64,000 nucleotides of DNA, taken from positions 181,805 through 245,804 of the forward strand of contig NW_006767449.1 in assembly GCF_000264995.1 (NCBI RefSeq), read 5' to 3'. Position 1 is the stretch's first letter; each line of letters begins with the position of its first letter. Shown here piece by piece: positions 11,817-23,004 of this stretch. The position numbers and the translations under genes are program-made. Under the pieces are notes generated by a model, which did not search any database, had not been told where the DNA came from, and was given only the letters and a program-made list of their open reading frames with translations. The DNA is from Punctularia strigosozonata HHB-11173 SS5 (lineage: Eukaryota; Basidiomycota; Agaricomycetes; Corticiales; Punctulariaceae).

Positions 11817-13725
11817 ATGGCGGCCACAACCGCTCCTACATTTGGTGGCAAATACACGCTGGAGAGCGAGATTGGCTACGGCGGATGCGGTACGTCTACG
11901 CGTCCCCCTTTCTCCACCTCCACCCCCTTCGTCTAGGGTTGTTGTGATGAATACCAACCACCTGTGATGCATGCCTGGCTGACGATGAGATGCCTGCAGG
12001 AACCGTGTTCCTTGGCGTCCACACTATAGCAGGCAAGGAGGTAGCAATCAAGGTAGAACCACTCCCACCACCGCCAACGCCCGCTTCACCCGAAGCCGGT
12101 CGGTTCAAACGGCTAGGATCTCCCCCCAGGAACGAGAAGGAAAAGGAACGCATTATGTTCCTCTCTCTTCGATCATCCCGGCGTGAGCTGACACGCGGTG
12201 ATCTCAGCAGGCGAAGGAAAACGTACCGGTCATCCCAGGTGGACCCATGAACTACGAATCAAAGCTTCAGCAGATTGCGAATCTGTCTACCCCACTGAAG
12301 CAAGAGAGCAAATGGTATAAGACTTTATGTGGGGCGCCTGGTAAGTTGTTGTTGACCCGCATGCGGTGCTTTCAATGATCCGCTCTGCGTAGGTGTTCCA
12401 TATATTTTGTACTCCGGTCGTTCTGGGCCCTACAACGTTCTCGTTCTCGACCTGATGGGCCCGTCATTGGAAGATCTGTTCAAGATGTGCAACAAGCATT
12501 TCACGCTGAAGACCGTGCTCATGCTTGCAGATCAGCTTGTACGCGATTCCTTGTGTATTCAAACTTTCGTGTTTAACGTCTCAATACCTTGCAGTTGACT
12601 CGAATACAAACGCTTCATTCGCGCTCCGTCCTGCATCGCGACATCAAACCGGCGAATTTTGTCATGGGCACCGAGGCGGGAGGCAACACGAGCATAGTGA
12701 ATGTGATTGACTTCGGCTTAGCCAAGCGTTTCAGGTGATTGGTTTCCTCTTACCATGCTGACAATGCAAAAGACTTACGCCGTTTCAGAGATCCGGTGAC
12801 TAACGAGCACATCCCCTACGTGCACGATATAGATGCAGATGGCCAAGGACTACACGGTGTTGGCACTAGTCTTTTTGCGTCATTGAACACGCATATGGGC
12901 ATAGGTATAGATGGATGTTTGCTATAACTCCAAATTGATCCACTGACGCGTCGTACAGAATCCTCCCGCAGGGATGACCTTGAAAGCCTGGCCTATATGC
13001 TCATCTATTTTCTACGGGGCTCATTACCTTGGAGGCGGCTGAAAGGGTCAACGGTCAAAGAAACCTGGGACGTGATCAGGGACAAGAAACTCGAAACTGA
13101 GGAACTCCTAACAGTCGGCTTGCCACAAGAATTCGATATCTTGTACCGTTATGCTCGAGGTCTGCAGTTCGAGGATATGCCGGACTATGACGGACTAAGG
13201 GCCATGTTCCGGTGCGTGCTTTTTATTCATTTATTCAGGGTATAGCCGAGGACTGACCCTTTCGATATGCACAGCTCGCTCGCGCAGTCAAGGGGGATAC
13301 AGTATGATTGGATTTTTGACTGGACCGTCGGGCCTCCGCCCAACCCCCACGGACATGATCCCTATTCGTCTCCACGCCATGCTCTTGGCCATAGACGTCC
13401 TGGTGCTCGGAAGCGACATTGTGAGGCATGCGACGCCCGTGCGTTGGAGGAGAATGCATGTAGTAAAGTCAAGGCGGAGCGCGCTGCGAAGAGACTGGCA
13501 GAGGCGCGACGAAAAGCAGAGCGGGATGCGGGCAGCCCAAGCAAACCTTCAATGAGGAGAGCAGAAACGATGCCGGAATTGAGGAAGCGCGTTGCATCGG
13601 CAGGAAACATGCAAGCGTGGCAGGAAGGTCAAGATAAGGTAGTCAGGGGACAAGGGCACGGAACAAGGACGGCGAGGGCATCGCTACCTGGCGAAGGAGA
13701 ACGAGCAGCTGAAGAAGAGTACTGA
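11817..13725 (+). CDS. Divergent casein kinase 1-like Ser/Thr protein kinase (multi-exon)
   Basis: The start at 11817 gives [20 protein letters not shown] followed by a glycine loop (GYGGCG...V). Introns interrupt almost every kinase subdomain. After the first intron comes [20 protein letters not shown], with the ATP-anchoring Lys in VAIKVEP. Later exons carry [15 protein letters not shown], the catalytic loop [12 protein letters not shown], the metal-binding DFGLAKRF, and a CK1-type segment [16 protein letters not shown] followed by [19 protein letters not shown] and LPW. The last splice produces MFRSLAQSRG and [12 protein letters not shown]. The C-terminal roughly 130 residues are basic and helical ([16 protein letters not shown]), as in CK1 tails that direct localisation. 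The activation segment has [21 protein letters not shown] where typical CK1 has the TGTARYAS block, marking a divergent CK1 branch. All catalytic residues are visible, so it is probably active. Its substrates are unknown. Confidence 0.9.
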
Positions 13726-14568
13726 GGTCGGGTCCCGATGTCGTTCTTTTTGTGGGTTTATCAGGATGGCTTGGTTGTGCAATTCGTTGCTAATCGTTAA
13801 CGTAGGGCGCGCATCCTTTCCACCTCACAAAAGCCCGTTGACGGCACGAGTCATGCTCGTATTGTCACGGTCCTCAGCACAACCACGCACGAGTACGGGT
13901 AGCCTCTGCGTTGACTCGTGCCACTGTCGCCATTCACACTTGCGGCTACCTGTGAGTTGTACTTGATTGACGAGGGTTATCCCCGTCTGCGTCCATCTCA
14001 TGATCTTGTGATATTATGGGTCTCCCATCCCAATCTGCCCCGTTTTCAGAGCCGAAGACGCACGGACTGCGTCCACAAGCGCGAGACCGAATCATTGTAT
14101 TTTCTCTCGTTTGTATTGCCGGGCACCATGACTTCATTTATATGTATATGCACCATCGTAATGTCCCATATGTCGTCCTGTTGTCGTGCTGTAAATAGCT
14201 ATCCAATTGCTTTCTAGGCTCCGCCTTACATATACGTGTCACCGTACAGATTTCATCGGCTACTGCGTACTAGCTGTCTCAAATACGTCTGGGTTGAAGT
14301 CGACATGATGAATTTCTTTGACCAACCGCGTCCCGCAGATCCATAACCAGATTACCTGAGCGACGAGCATGCGAGCATGCGAGCTCACTACTATTAAGGT
14401 AGTTACCAGTGCGTACAGTGAAAGACGTGACAAGTTTGTACTATAGAGCATCGCACAGGTTTGGAAACCCTCACGCGTGCCATGACATGCATATGACATC
14501 ACCTGAACATACTAGGACTACTTAACCTGCACACGCCGTCAGAAAAAGTGCAAGTTGCTTCAGACAAC
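13726..14568. other. Intergenic between kinase and peroxiredoxin genes
   Basis: About 840 bp, holding the kinase 3' UTR and the peroxiredoxin promoter. Short direct repeats of GCATGCGAGC occur near 14.37 kb. No gene is supported. Confidence 0.45.
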
Positions 14569-15364
14569 ATGACCTCGATCCTCACTGCTGCTACTGAAGC
14601 CGCTCATTCGGCCGTGGGCGGATTACTTGCGAAGGCCCAGATCCAACCTGGGGGCACAATTCCCATTGCATCTGTTAAAGAGGGCGACGCTGCCAAGGCA
14701 TTCGAGCTCAGGCTGCAAGGAAAAAACATTATAGTGAGCACAAGCTTCATATCACTCATTACATGATAAGTAGTGGTTACGGATCTCGTATATCGGCGCT
14801 TGATGCATGATGTCGGCAAACTGATGAAGTAACGGTCAGGTTGGAGTTCCCGGAGCTTTCACTGGTAAGCTGCTGTCAGAACGTGCCGAATTGGTAGTTA
14901 TACTTTCCCATATCGTTCCCAGGTACTTGCATTCAACTGTTCGAACAGTTCAAGAGCAAAGGTGTCAATGACGTGTTTGTCGTGGCAGTCAACGATGTCT
15001 TCGTCATGAAAGCATGGAAAGCTCAGCTATCAACTTCTGATACTGGTACGTGGCCTGCTGTTGTTGATGAGCTTGACGTTGCAGCGTTGATACTCTTGCC
15101 AAAGGTGTTCGGTTCATCGCAGACGATAAGGGCGCCTTTGTGTCTCAACTCGGTTTGATCTTCGACGCATCCCCGCTCCTGGGATCTCCCCGATCTGAGG
15201 TGAGTGCCACCGTTCACCGAGCTTTCTTCTGGCAATGCTTAACATCGAGGCGCCAGCGGTTCGTCATCGTTGCCGACGGACATACGGTTGAACTTGTCGC
15301 GGTCGAGCCAGACCCCACCAAGATCACTGTGACTGCCGCCGATAAGGTATTGGCCTTGCTCTGA
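14569..15364 (+). CDS. Type II (PrxV/AHP1-like) peroxiredoxin
   Basis: This thiol peroxidase would reduce H2O2 and alkyl hydroperoxides. The start at 14569 gives MTSILTAATEAAHSAVGGLL; later parts of exon 1 read GGTIPIASVKEGD. After an intron, GVPGAFTG-TC carries the peroxidatic Cys in the TxxC motif, split by an intron just before the Cys. Then come FKSKGVNDVFVVAVNDVFVM and KAWKAQL, FIADDKGAFVSQLGL, FDASPLLGSPRS and, after an intron ending near 15259, RFVIVADGHTVELVAVE and TVTAADKVLALL, the usual PrxV ending. Residues between the active Cys and the FK of FKSKG number about 6, whereas family members have about 13, including a conserved P-G-Y. That segment is missing from the visible exon and I found no hidden exon for it. 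The N-terminal region of about 15 residues before the domain is weak as a mitochondrial presequence. The fold should be cytosolic or mitochondrial. Confidence 0.88.
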
Positions 15365-15762
15365 GCAACGTCTGTATCAGGCCTGAAAGGACTGCCAACG
15401 TTGTACCACGTGTAACAATATGCTGTGAAATCCTATCGGGGAACAACACGTGTGGGATCATAGACGGTGTTGTGAATATGATGCCGTTTCAACAATTTCC
15501 ATATCTCTGTCAGGGAGGAGTTGGGGTCCATCGGGTTCTTTCACTCGGAATGTTCAGCAAGCAGTGATTGCTTACGGAGAAACAAGTAACCACGACCGCG
15601 TTCCGTTATGGTCCGCTGTACCCTGCCCTCTCCAACGCTGAACCTAGAGCATGAGTGACAACATAGACGTCGTCCCAGAAAGCTGGCCAGTCTTCCGGTT
15701 GACCATCACGTCCTAGCACAGACCATGCTCAATATTTCGCCATCGGAACATGATAAGCTGTA
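15365..15762. other. Convergent 3' intergenic region
   Basis: About 400 bp between the end of the plus-strand peroxiredoxin gene and the end of the minus-strand gene at 15763. It should hold both 3' UTRs. I see no gene. Confidence 0.45.
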
Positions 15763-16391
15763 CTAATCTGCACCTGTTAGATGCTTCTCCGCTCCTTCAA
15801 CGATGTCGCGAATTGTAAGATCCAAAGTAGGATTTGCACGGCGGGCAGGATCATCTTCGGGCACCCGCTTCACATCTGCAGCAATCGCTTTTATAGTTTG
15901 GGCAACAGCAGTCCTCGCTCGGTCCATCGTAGAACCCTTCGGTATAGACGCAGTGTCAAAGCGCTGAAGCTGGTCAGCAACCAGGTTGCTCAGCTTTCCG
16001 GTGCGCTCATGACACTCACGAACATATACTCCTCGTCGCCTTGACAGTTGACGATGAAAAACATGATCAACTTCTCGATGTGAGCGTGCGCCCGCTTGAG
16101 ACGCGCACTTGGAGACAGGTTTTCCGCTTTGCGTGCCAGCTCGTCATACCGCACGGAGTTCTCCAAAGCTTCAAGTACAGCCTCCTTGGGGTCAAGCCGA
16201 GGTAAGGAGAAGCCGCGTACTCGTGGTGTCATGGAGCAGATCCGAGGACCATGACCGGCTCTATGGAACTTCGAGTAAGATCCGGCGACATAAGCACTTG
16301 CTGACGCTGCCAAGTGACTGGTCATCAGGGATAGGCCAAAGCCGGATCTACCAGCACGTAAAGCGTGCTGAATCATAGCAGGCGTAAACAT
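15763..16391 (-). CDS. Unidentified helical protein, at least two exons
   Basis: I do not recognise this gene. The reading from 16391 begins MFTPAMIQHALRAGRSG and continues to a polar helical part with LDPKEAVLEALENSVRYDEL and SARLKRAHAHIEKL. The second part, from about 16.0 kb down to the stop at 15763, reads KLSNLVADQLQRFDTASIPK, RTAVAQTIKAIAADVKRV and ends EKHLTGAD. Both parts have coding character and fit one protein of about 190-200 residues, but I could not fix the intron between them because the obvious GT-AG pair is too short. The N-terminal 45 residues are rich in Arg, Ser, Ala and Leu with few acids, so a mitochondrial presequence is possible. An upstream exon cannot be excluded. 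It sits tail-to-tail with the peroxiredoxin gene and downstream of mago nashi on the same strand. Confidence 0.5.
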
Positions 16392-16839
16392 CTCTTCGTG
16401 TATGCGTGCGTCGTAGAACTATTCCAAGAGCGAGGTGGATGGCAGTGCTGACTCAAATCCGCACGTTTGGCTGCTCGGCAACACTCATCACCTGCTGGCT
16501 CGGGCTGCACGTTCCACACTCGATGTCAGTCTCTCCCTGGTTGCGTCTGCACAAAGAGATCTTCCTCTTCATTCCAATGCCTCAGAAATAGACGGCTTCT
16601 TAACTGTGCGCGACACAAAATACATCACATACAGAGAAGAATCTGTACGGGCATTCGCAACATCGGTGAAGCTTGGCGTGAACATTCCTTTGAGATCTCA
16701 ACAATCCGTGGCAATTCCAAGTAACTGACGAGCATACGTACAGTACCTAAGGCAGGGATTTGATAGAGCAACATCGGTAAGACTATTTGAGTATGAACAT
16801 GCAAATCAACGACGCACCGGATTGCCACCGGTGACTGCA
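16392..16839. other. Intergenic between mago nashi 3' end and the downstream gene
   Basis: About 450 bp. A plus-strand frame of 97 codons (16435-16728) is open but has no family likeness and lies in the shared 3'/promoter interval of two minus-strand genes, so I do not call it. Confidence 0.4.
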
Positions 16840-17685
16840 CTATATAGGCTTAATCTTGAAATGAAGCGATATCAGGGAGAAGATCAGACACTGTATCTCT
16901 CAGTTAAACGGATACACTAGACACGATGCAACGCTCACCTTGAGATCTTGCACAAGGTAATAAAAGACCCGAAGACCTTCTGGATCTTCTGAGTCTTGGA
17001 TGTCCACCAAAGATCCGATTTTGGCAGTCTATGCGCCAGTAATGATCAGCGCATGGCAGCAGACAGCTGAAGCGAAATACCTCGAAGGCAATGTGGTCAT
17101 TGCCGAGACGAATTTCAAGCTCTTGTTTGCCAACGATGTTTTTCTTGGGCCAGTTGGCGTCATCTTCCCTGTCGAGCCATCAGACGCTCATCATGCATCG
17201 ATAAGTATAGAATTGGTGCGCACTTGACAATTTCGCTCGATTCCACGATCCGTTTAAGCTCCTTCACCACCAATGGTCCAACCCACACTAGAATCATGTG
17301 AGGACTGCGCCAACGCGAGAGGGCAAAGAGTATGGAATGCGCCTTGCGCCTCGAGTATGACAGGTCCAGAGAACACCATTGACACCCCCAAAAAAGGTTG
17401 AGACACGTACTCTCTTTCCTGATCAAGCTATCGTTCCGGTAATTGGAGTTGTTCGCGTAACGTAGCCGTCCATGTGAGTATTCAAACTCAAGGAATTCGT
17501 GTCCGTGCTTTCCCGAGTGACCCGTGCTGTAGAGTGCGAGATGGATGAAGCTCGCGCCGAACATTCGTAGAATGGTGCTCACTAGTATCTGACGTCGAGC
17601 GCCTGCATGAGGCGATACCCCAAGCAGGCGCGCAGCTTTGCCCGACTCACCTGAGGTAAAACGGATCCTGCTCATAGCCTGCCAT
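16840..17685 (-). CDS. mago: Mago nashi, exon junction complex core subunit (with 6-nt micro-exon)
   Basis: Mago nashi pairs with Y14 (RBM8A) in the exon junction complex and acts in the nucleus and cytoplasm in mRNA localisation and surveillance. The start at 17685 gives [12 protein letters not shown], and the protein is about 150 residues, the normal family length. Exon 1 is 17651-17685. Intron 1 (17589-17650) ends CGTCAG; then six bases ATACTA (17583-17588) are followed at once by a GTGAGC donor, and intron 2 (17527-17582) ends CTCTACAG. Joining them yields [20 protein letters not shown], matching the conserved family opening exactly; without the micro-exon the two invariant Tyr residues are lost. 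Later exons give [73 protein letters not shown] and [16 protein letters not shown], ending [16 protein letters not shown] and a stop at 16840-16842. Six introns in total. The gene appears intact. Confidence 0.95.
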
Positions 17686-18325
17686 GTGGTGATGTCTCGT
17701 GTTCGCAGCGCACTGAGCCAACGAGAAAAAGCGAAGGACTGCTGGTGGTAGTTGAGAGAGAACCGGCCGCGGCAGTTCCCGGTTTATGCTGCGCGACGAT
17801 TCGCGCATTCCAGTCTCAGTCCTCTCGCCGCTCACAGCTCAATGGTTATCGCTACGTTGGACAGTGGACTTTACCTGGAAATCTTCAAGCGGTTAGTGGA
17901 GTGTGGGGAGTGGGATAGGTGACTCTGCAATATTATGGAGTCCTACGTCGCTGTCGAGCTGATGAGCCCACAGGATCACCTCACAAATGAGAAGTGCCCT
18001 GAATGAAAGCGGCTGGGTGGACGAGCTTTTGGACAACGCCAGAGGTGATACTTCAGACGTTCTCCCTGCCTGTCAGAGAACCAATCCTTTCTTCTAGGGC
18101 AAGCACGAATCATGGATCCACCACAGTTCAGAGAGCTGATTGATACTGTCCGGGGAAACCTATCGGGTGCATACAATAGCTTTACGTCTATAACCGGTAT
18201 CGAAACAAGCTGATGAACTGTCAGGATCTTTGCCGGCACACATTCGTGCGGAAATATTACTATCACTACGGGGTTTTCTACAATCACATCTGAGATAAAT
18301 GCTCAGGGCATCGTTTCAATGGAAT
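17686..18325. other. Mago promoter and host flank of the first retroelement
   Basis: About 640 bp with no supported gene. It includes the mago nashi promoter side and ends at the GGAAT target duplication of gypsy-1. Confidence 0.5.
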
Positions 18326-18622
18326 TGTAACGGCGAGTATCAGAATAGCCGTAGCATTAGTCAGCCGCTGTTGCGGCATGATGCAATACAAACAATTCGG
18401 GCGCACCTGATTGGGCGCCCGAGTACTATATGAGCCGCCGAAGGACCATATGGTCCTTCACTTAGGATATTCCGGTATCTACTTATTTAAGAGCATACAA
18501 TCCTCACTGTACGGTCGTCTTTCGCAATACTACTGGATCCTGCTCTGTTTTGTGCCCCTCTTGTACAAGACGCGACAAAGTCACGTTGTAGCATAACTTT
18601 ACATAAGCGTACATACATTACA
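18326..18622 (+). repeat. gypsy-1 5' LTR (297 bp)
   Basis: Starts TGTAACGGCGAG and ends ATACATTACA. It differs from the 3' LTR at about 15 sites, 14 of them transitions, plus one 5-bp indel. Confidence 0.95.
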
Positions 18623-18646
18623 CTTTTTTGAGCACCCGCGAACGTA

Positions 18647-20632
18647 TTGTACCAACTGTACAATCAAATGACGAAGGTGTATACTCTACGAAGTAAAGGT
18701 ATCACTACTGATGCCCAACAAATAATAAAAGAAGGCTATGAAGCCACTAAGACTCATAAGAATAGGCCAAATGACCCATCTGAAAGTGTGGGAAATGATC
18801 CATCAGATCACTCTAGCAATCTATCATGCTCATTTCAATCAGGACCCGAGCACATGGATGGAATCCAAAAAATGACTGAGAACCTCTGGATTAGAGGAGG
18901 AAGACATCCCCTTAGAATAGAGGACATATCAACTATTCTAAGACATACTACAGATAAGGAAGGAGATGAATATCTCCTAATGCTACTACTGAAGTGGCGC
19001 ATGAAGGATGGCCGAATTGATGACCTCGGACTGACGGAATGGTTCAATAGTGGACCAAAGGACGAGAAGGACAAGGAGGCTGGTAACCACAAGGCCAACG
19101 AGAATAGATCGACCGGAACGGCGGCGCCTGCAGCACACCGAGAGTTCATCATTCCGCCGGGTGATGGCAACGAAGGCGATACAGAAGATGATCTGTATGC
19201 ATCACCGGACCCTGTTGATGGGATCCGAAGGAATGGTACACCACAACTGATGGGGACAGCCTCACAGCCACGTGCCCTGATACTGCACACACGAGCCGTA
19301 AATGCGCCACCCACCAAAAACTGCCAAACGAGCAATATTCTATCGAATAGGAGCTCTGGGAGTAACCCCAGTAGCAGTAATAGGAGCTCCCGGAATAGTG
19401 GAGGAACCCGCTTACCAGACCAGCAAGGAAACACTCCTTGGAGTGCCCCAGGAAGCGGGGGAAATTCTGGATCAGACCCGGATGACGACAGTGATGGCAA
19501 TCCTGAGAACAATTCGCGGACGCCGACACCCAGACTGCCAAGAAATGATGAACGTCCCACCAGAGAAGGGTCGTATATACCGTTCAGTAATGAATTTACT
19601 GGACGTAGCTTACGAAGTATATATCATAGAAAAATAAGACATATGATAGAATTGTATGTAGGAACATACAGGGAACCGGATCCAAATACAAAAAATCAGA
19701 AACCACCAAGCCCAGACCGATGGGATGCCCAGAATGATGTAGACAAATTCATGGATTGGCTCGAATCACTTCTTGAATATTTCGTACTTACCGGTCTGTC
19801 TGGACCAAATCGAGATCTCAATCGCAAGCTGCACACGCCGGCCCGATTGGGCCAGAAGGCGCACCATTGGTGGCGCCTGAAAGTGTCCAGAACAAATCCC
19901 GGAATGCCAGTTTTAACATTCACTGAAGCGATAATCGATATGTTTGACCGATTTGTGACTGATATTACACCTGAGAAGGCTATACAGAAATATAAAGAAA
20001 TTCAATTTGATCCCGAAGCGAGAGTACAGAGTTTCTACGACGAATTGATAGAGGCATCGTCAAGGTTATTACAACCCCCATCAGAAGTTGACATGTCTGA
20101 ACATTTCCTTATGAAACTACCTACGCTGTACATGACACATCTGATGCGCAACAAGAACGTACGAATCAGCATTACTAAATTGAGAGACATGCTTAGGTAT
20201 GCAATTGCATACGAGAATTCTAACATTGCTATAGATGTGGCATTAACACTGAAACGCAGCCACAAGGGCCACAGCACATGGGAAAAATCACTGGAGCGGA
20301 AGCAAAATAGCCGAGATTGCGATCGGAACCCAAGGGACCGACGCGGATACCACGATTCACACCACTCTCAGAAAAATAACAATAATGATCCATCCTATCG
20401 TATTACGCGCAACCCTCGTAATACAGATTCAATCCCTGTAAAGTTAGCAGATACAGGGAACAATAATTATGGAAATAATAAAGGAGAGGGACGGGACAAC
20501 CACCCTGGTGCTCAGAACACAAATTACATAGCAAAACCCTGCTTCAATCCAAAAAAGTGCATCTTGCGTGCTGGACTTGTGGCGAGAAGGGACACCTGGC
20601 GGCGGATCACTACCCACCCAACGCCACCCTGA
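18647..20632 (+). CDS. gag: gypsy-1 Gag region
   Basis: This long frame (about 660 codons) holds an acidic, Ser/Asn/Pro-rich N-terminal half and a capsid-like segment in the second half (around residues 330-500, with RWDAQNDVDKFMDWLESLLE and a TPARLGQKAHHWW block), followed by an Arg/Asn-rich nucleic-acid-binding tail. A zinc-knuckle sequence (starting CWTCGEKGH) follows near 20.57 kb. The capsid position and the adjoining zinc knuckle identify it as Gag of a Ty3/gypsy element. It belongs to a decayed copy. Confidence 0.85.
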   Translation: MYQLYNQMTKVYTLRSKGITTDAQQIIKEGYEATKTHKNRPNDPSESVGNDPSDHSSNLSCSFQSGPEHMDGIQKMTENLWIRGGRHPLRIEDISTILRHTTDKEGDEYLLMLLLKWRMKDGRIDDLGLTEWFNSGPKDEKDKEAGNHKANENRSTGTAAPAAHREFIIPPGDGNEGDTEDDLYASPDPVDGIRRNGTPQLMGTASQPRALILHTRAVNAPPTKNCQTSNILSNRSSGSNPSSSNRSSRNSGGTRLPDQQGNTPWSAPGSGGNSGSDPDDDSDGNPENNSRTPTPRLPRNDERPTREGSYIPFSNEFTGRSLRSIYHRKIRHMIELYVGTYREPDPNTKNQKPPSPDRWDAQNDVDKFMDWLESLLEYFVLTGLSGPNRDLNRKLHTPARLGQKAHHWWRLKVSRTNPGMPVLTFTEAIIDMFDRFVTDITPEKAIQKYKEIQFDPEARVQSFYDELIEASSRLLQPPSEVDMSEHFLMKLPTLYMTHLMRNKNVRISITKLRDMLRYAIAYENSNIAIDVALTLKRSHKGHSTWEKSLERKQNSRDCDRNPRDRRGYHDSHHSQKNNNNDPSYRITRNPRNTDSIPVKLADTGNNNYGNNKGEGRDNHPGAQNTNYIAKPCFNPKKCILRAGLVARRDTWRRITTHPTPP

Positions 20633-22480
20633 ATGCGATTGAAGCCGGAGATGAACGGCAAGGGGCCGAAAACAAAGAAGACCTGGACAACGCCGAAAGT
20701 GAGTCCGAGGTGAAGACTGACAAGGGAAACAATGAAATTTATTATCTTGAGTCGTATGAGGCTCACTCTGGAGAGCAATACAGTGATGAATATTCCTCAG
20801 ATGGAGGGGAAGTAGTATACATGAATGAGTTATTAGTTGACGAGGAGGAGCTGGAACACGACCCAGCACCTCCAGCATATGCACAACCAATCCAAAAAGG
20901 GAAACACCCTAATCCTCCAGTGGAGGTATACAATGCTATCCGATCATCGCTACACCATGACAGTAGTCAGAACCAACCGAAGTATCCAAAGGAATGGACG
21001 GAGCTTCTCGCCGCTTATGTTACCATAAACTGTGTACATGCCTGGACCCTGTTCGATCTTAGGTCGAATACGGATGCAGTAAGCATGGAGTTTGCACAAG
21101 TCTGCACATTAGATGTATTTGAATTAGAACAGCCAATTGTATTGAAACTGGGATGCAAAGGCAGCCGCTTGAAAATCACACATGGCGGATACTGCAGAAC
21201 TAAATTAGGAAGTATCAAAGCTAACTGGTACTTCGATGTTGCTAACATTGCACACTATGATGCATTAGTGGGATTACTATGTTGTGCCAAACATGGTATT
21301 ACGGTGATCCCTGACTGACGGACAATCAAGTTAGCCGACGGCACCATAATCCCTGCGGAACTGGAAGGGGGGAAAAGCCGAGGCGGGGACAAGTGGGCAA
21401 AAATAGCGGACACCAAGCCCTGTGCTTCCTTTCGGAAGCAATCCTAAGAGGAATAGCCTCCACCCGCGACCCAATATAGCGGTCCGCTCACATGGCAGGG
21501 ATAATCAAATGCCTGACATTACTGAATGAAATGTACCTACAGTAGTAACGATGGCCAGTGCAATCGCCAGAGAAGAGATCAAGGACATCAAATTTCCGCA
21601 GGAATTCGAGTCTGCATACAAACAATACAGACGAGAAGAAGAATGGCGAGCAAAAACACCCTGGGGGAAGCCGATCCTGTTCCCAGGACCGCCAAGCAAC
21701 AAAGCGGCACCACCATCAACCGCCCAAGGAGCATTAACCCAAGAAGATGTCCCAAGATTGCGGCAGCAATGGACGGAACACATTGCCAACATCACTGGTG
21801 ATATACCTCTCGAGCGACCTCTGTTTTGAGAAGTAAATCATAGAATAAATATTATTGACCCCAGTAAGAGGTACAGAGGACATAGGCCTCGATGTCCTGA
21901 GGCATACCAAAGGCTATTACAAGATAAGCTTGAAAAATATGCTAAAGCTGGCTGGTGGGAGTGGAAACTGGTGGATAATGCATTGCCTATGCTGTGCATA
22001 CCTAAGAAGGAAGGGAAACTGCGTACCGTCTTTGACCTACGCGAGCAGAACGAGAATACGGTGCATGACATAACGCCGATGCCTGATCAAGATCACATCA
22101 GGAACAATGTAGCCCATGCTCGATACCGAACTAAGCTCGATATGAGTGATGCATACGAGCAAGTCCGTATAGAGAAAGGGGATGTACCAAAAACGGCATT
22201 CTCTACCATATTGGGAACTATGGTTTCCCACATTATGCAACAAGGAGACCGCAATGCACCCTCCACATTTCAAAGGCTAATGACGCATAGTTTCCGCGAT
22301 CATATCGGAAAATTCATACATGTATATCTTGACGATATATTCATTTTCTCAGATACTATAGAAGAACATGAGAAATACTTAGCAATAGTATTTGATACGC
22401 TAAGAAGAGAGCATCTATATCTATCTAAGAAGAAGGTAGACCTTTACTCAGAAAAAATGGAATGCCTCGGGCATATCATC

Positions 22481-23004
22481 CACTGGGTCTGTGACTGAAT
22501 TTTTAGACCAAAAAACTGATGTAAAAATCTTATATTTTATACAGAGGAAATCTTAAACCAAATTAATGTTTTTACAGCTAAAAGTTTTAAACAAAAATCT
22601 TATAAGTTTATCACAATTTCTACATCATTTATATTTGCATTTTTGGCTCTAAAAGGATTTCTTAGGTAGAAATTTTGAAACTCATGTGCAGAAAGTTCTT
22701 ATATTCAACTAGTGCGGCTCATTTACTTATGAAAATTTCAGAACATAGATCAATAGTTTTTCAATATAGTTGCTTGCTTGACAAACTGGTTCAAGATTTT
22801 TATGGCAGGAAATCTTTTACAAAAATCTTAAAAGAGACACAGGATTTTTTCAACATTTAGATCATACTTTTGTGAGGTAAAATTTCATATGCCGGTTTAC
22901 AATCTTTACAGAATCTTTTGGGCTAAAAATGTTATAAAGTTTTTAAAGTTTTATAAGATTTTTTCATCACTTTTATAATTAAAAATCCGATCACAGACCC
23001 AGTG
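22481..23004 (+). mobile_element. CACTG-ended MITE, copy 1 (524 bp), inserted in gypsy-1
   Basis: Both ends carry CACTGGGTCTGTGA in inverted orientation, and the similarity of the two ends continues imperfectly for about 54 bp. The element is flanked by the 3-bp target duplication ATC (22478-22480 and 23005-23007). It is very AT-rich, has no transposase frame, and contains several subterminal AAAATCTTATA motifs. CACTG ends with a 3-bp duplication fit a non-autonomous CACTA/CMC-type DNA transposon, though the superfamily call rests on ends alone. It interrupts the reverse-transcriptase region of gypsy-1, so it moved after gypsy-1 arrived. A sister copy in opposite orientation lies at 30740-31342, about 97% identical where compared. 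Confidence 0.9.

Noticed and set aside
16435-16728. 97-codon plus-strand frame between two minus-strand genes.
   Set aside because: It lies in an expected promoter/3' interval, shows no known motif and has no visible splice or expression signal.
18623-18650. Primer binding site of gypsy-1 after the 5' LTR.
   Set aside because: No convincing tRNA complement was found, and no self-priming match of useful length to the LTR is visible, so none is annotated.
22675-22860. A 61-codon frame conserved in both MITE copies (also 30884-31069).
   Set aside because: The two copies differ by five bases here, three of which change the protein. That is what neutral drift would give, and the frame has no initiator context or family likeness.
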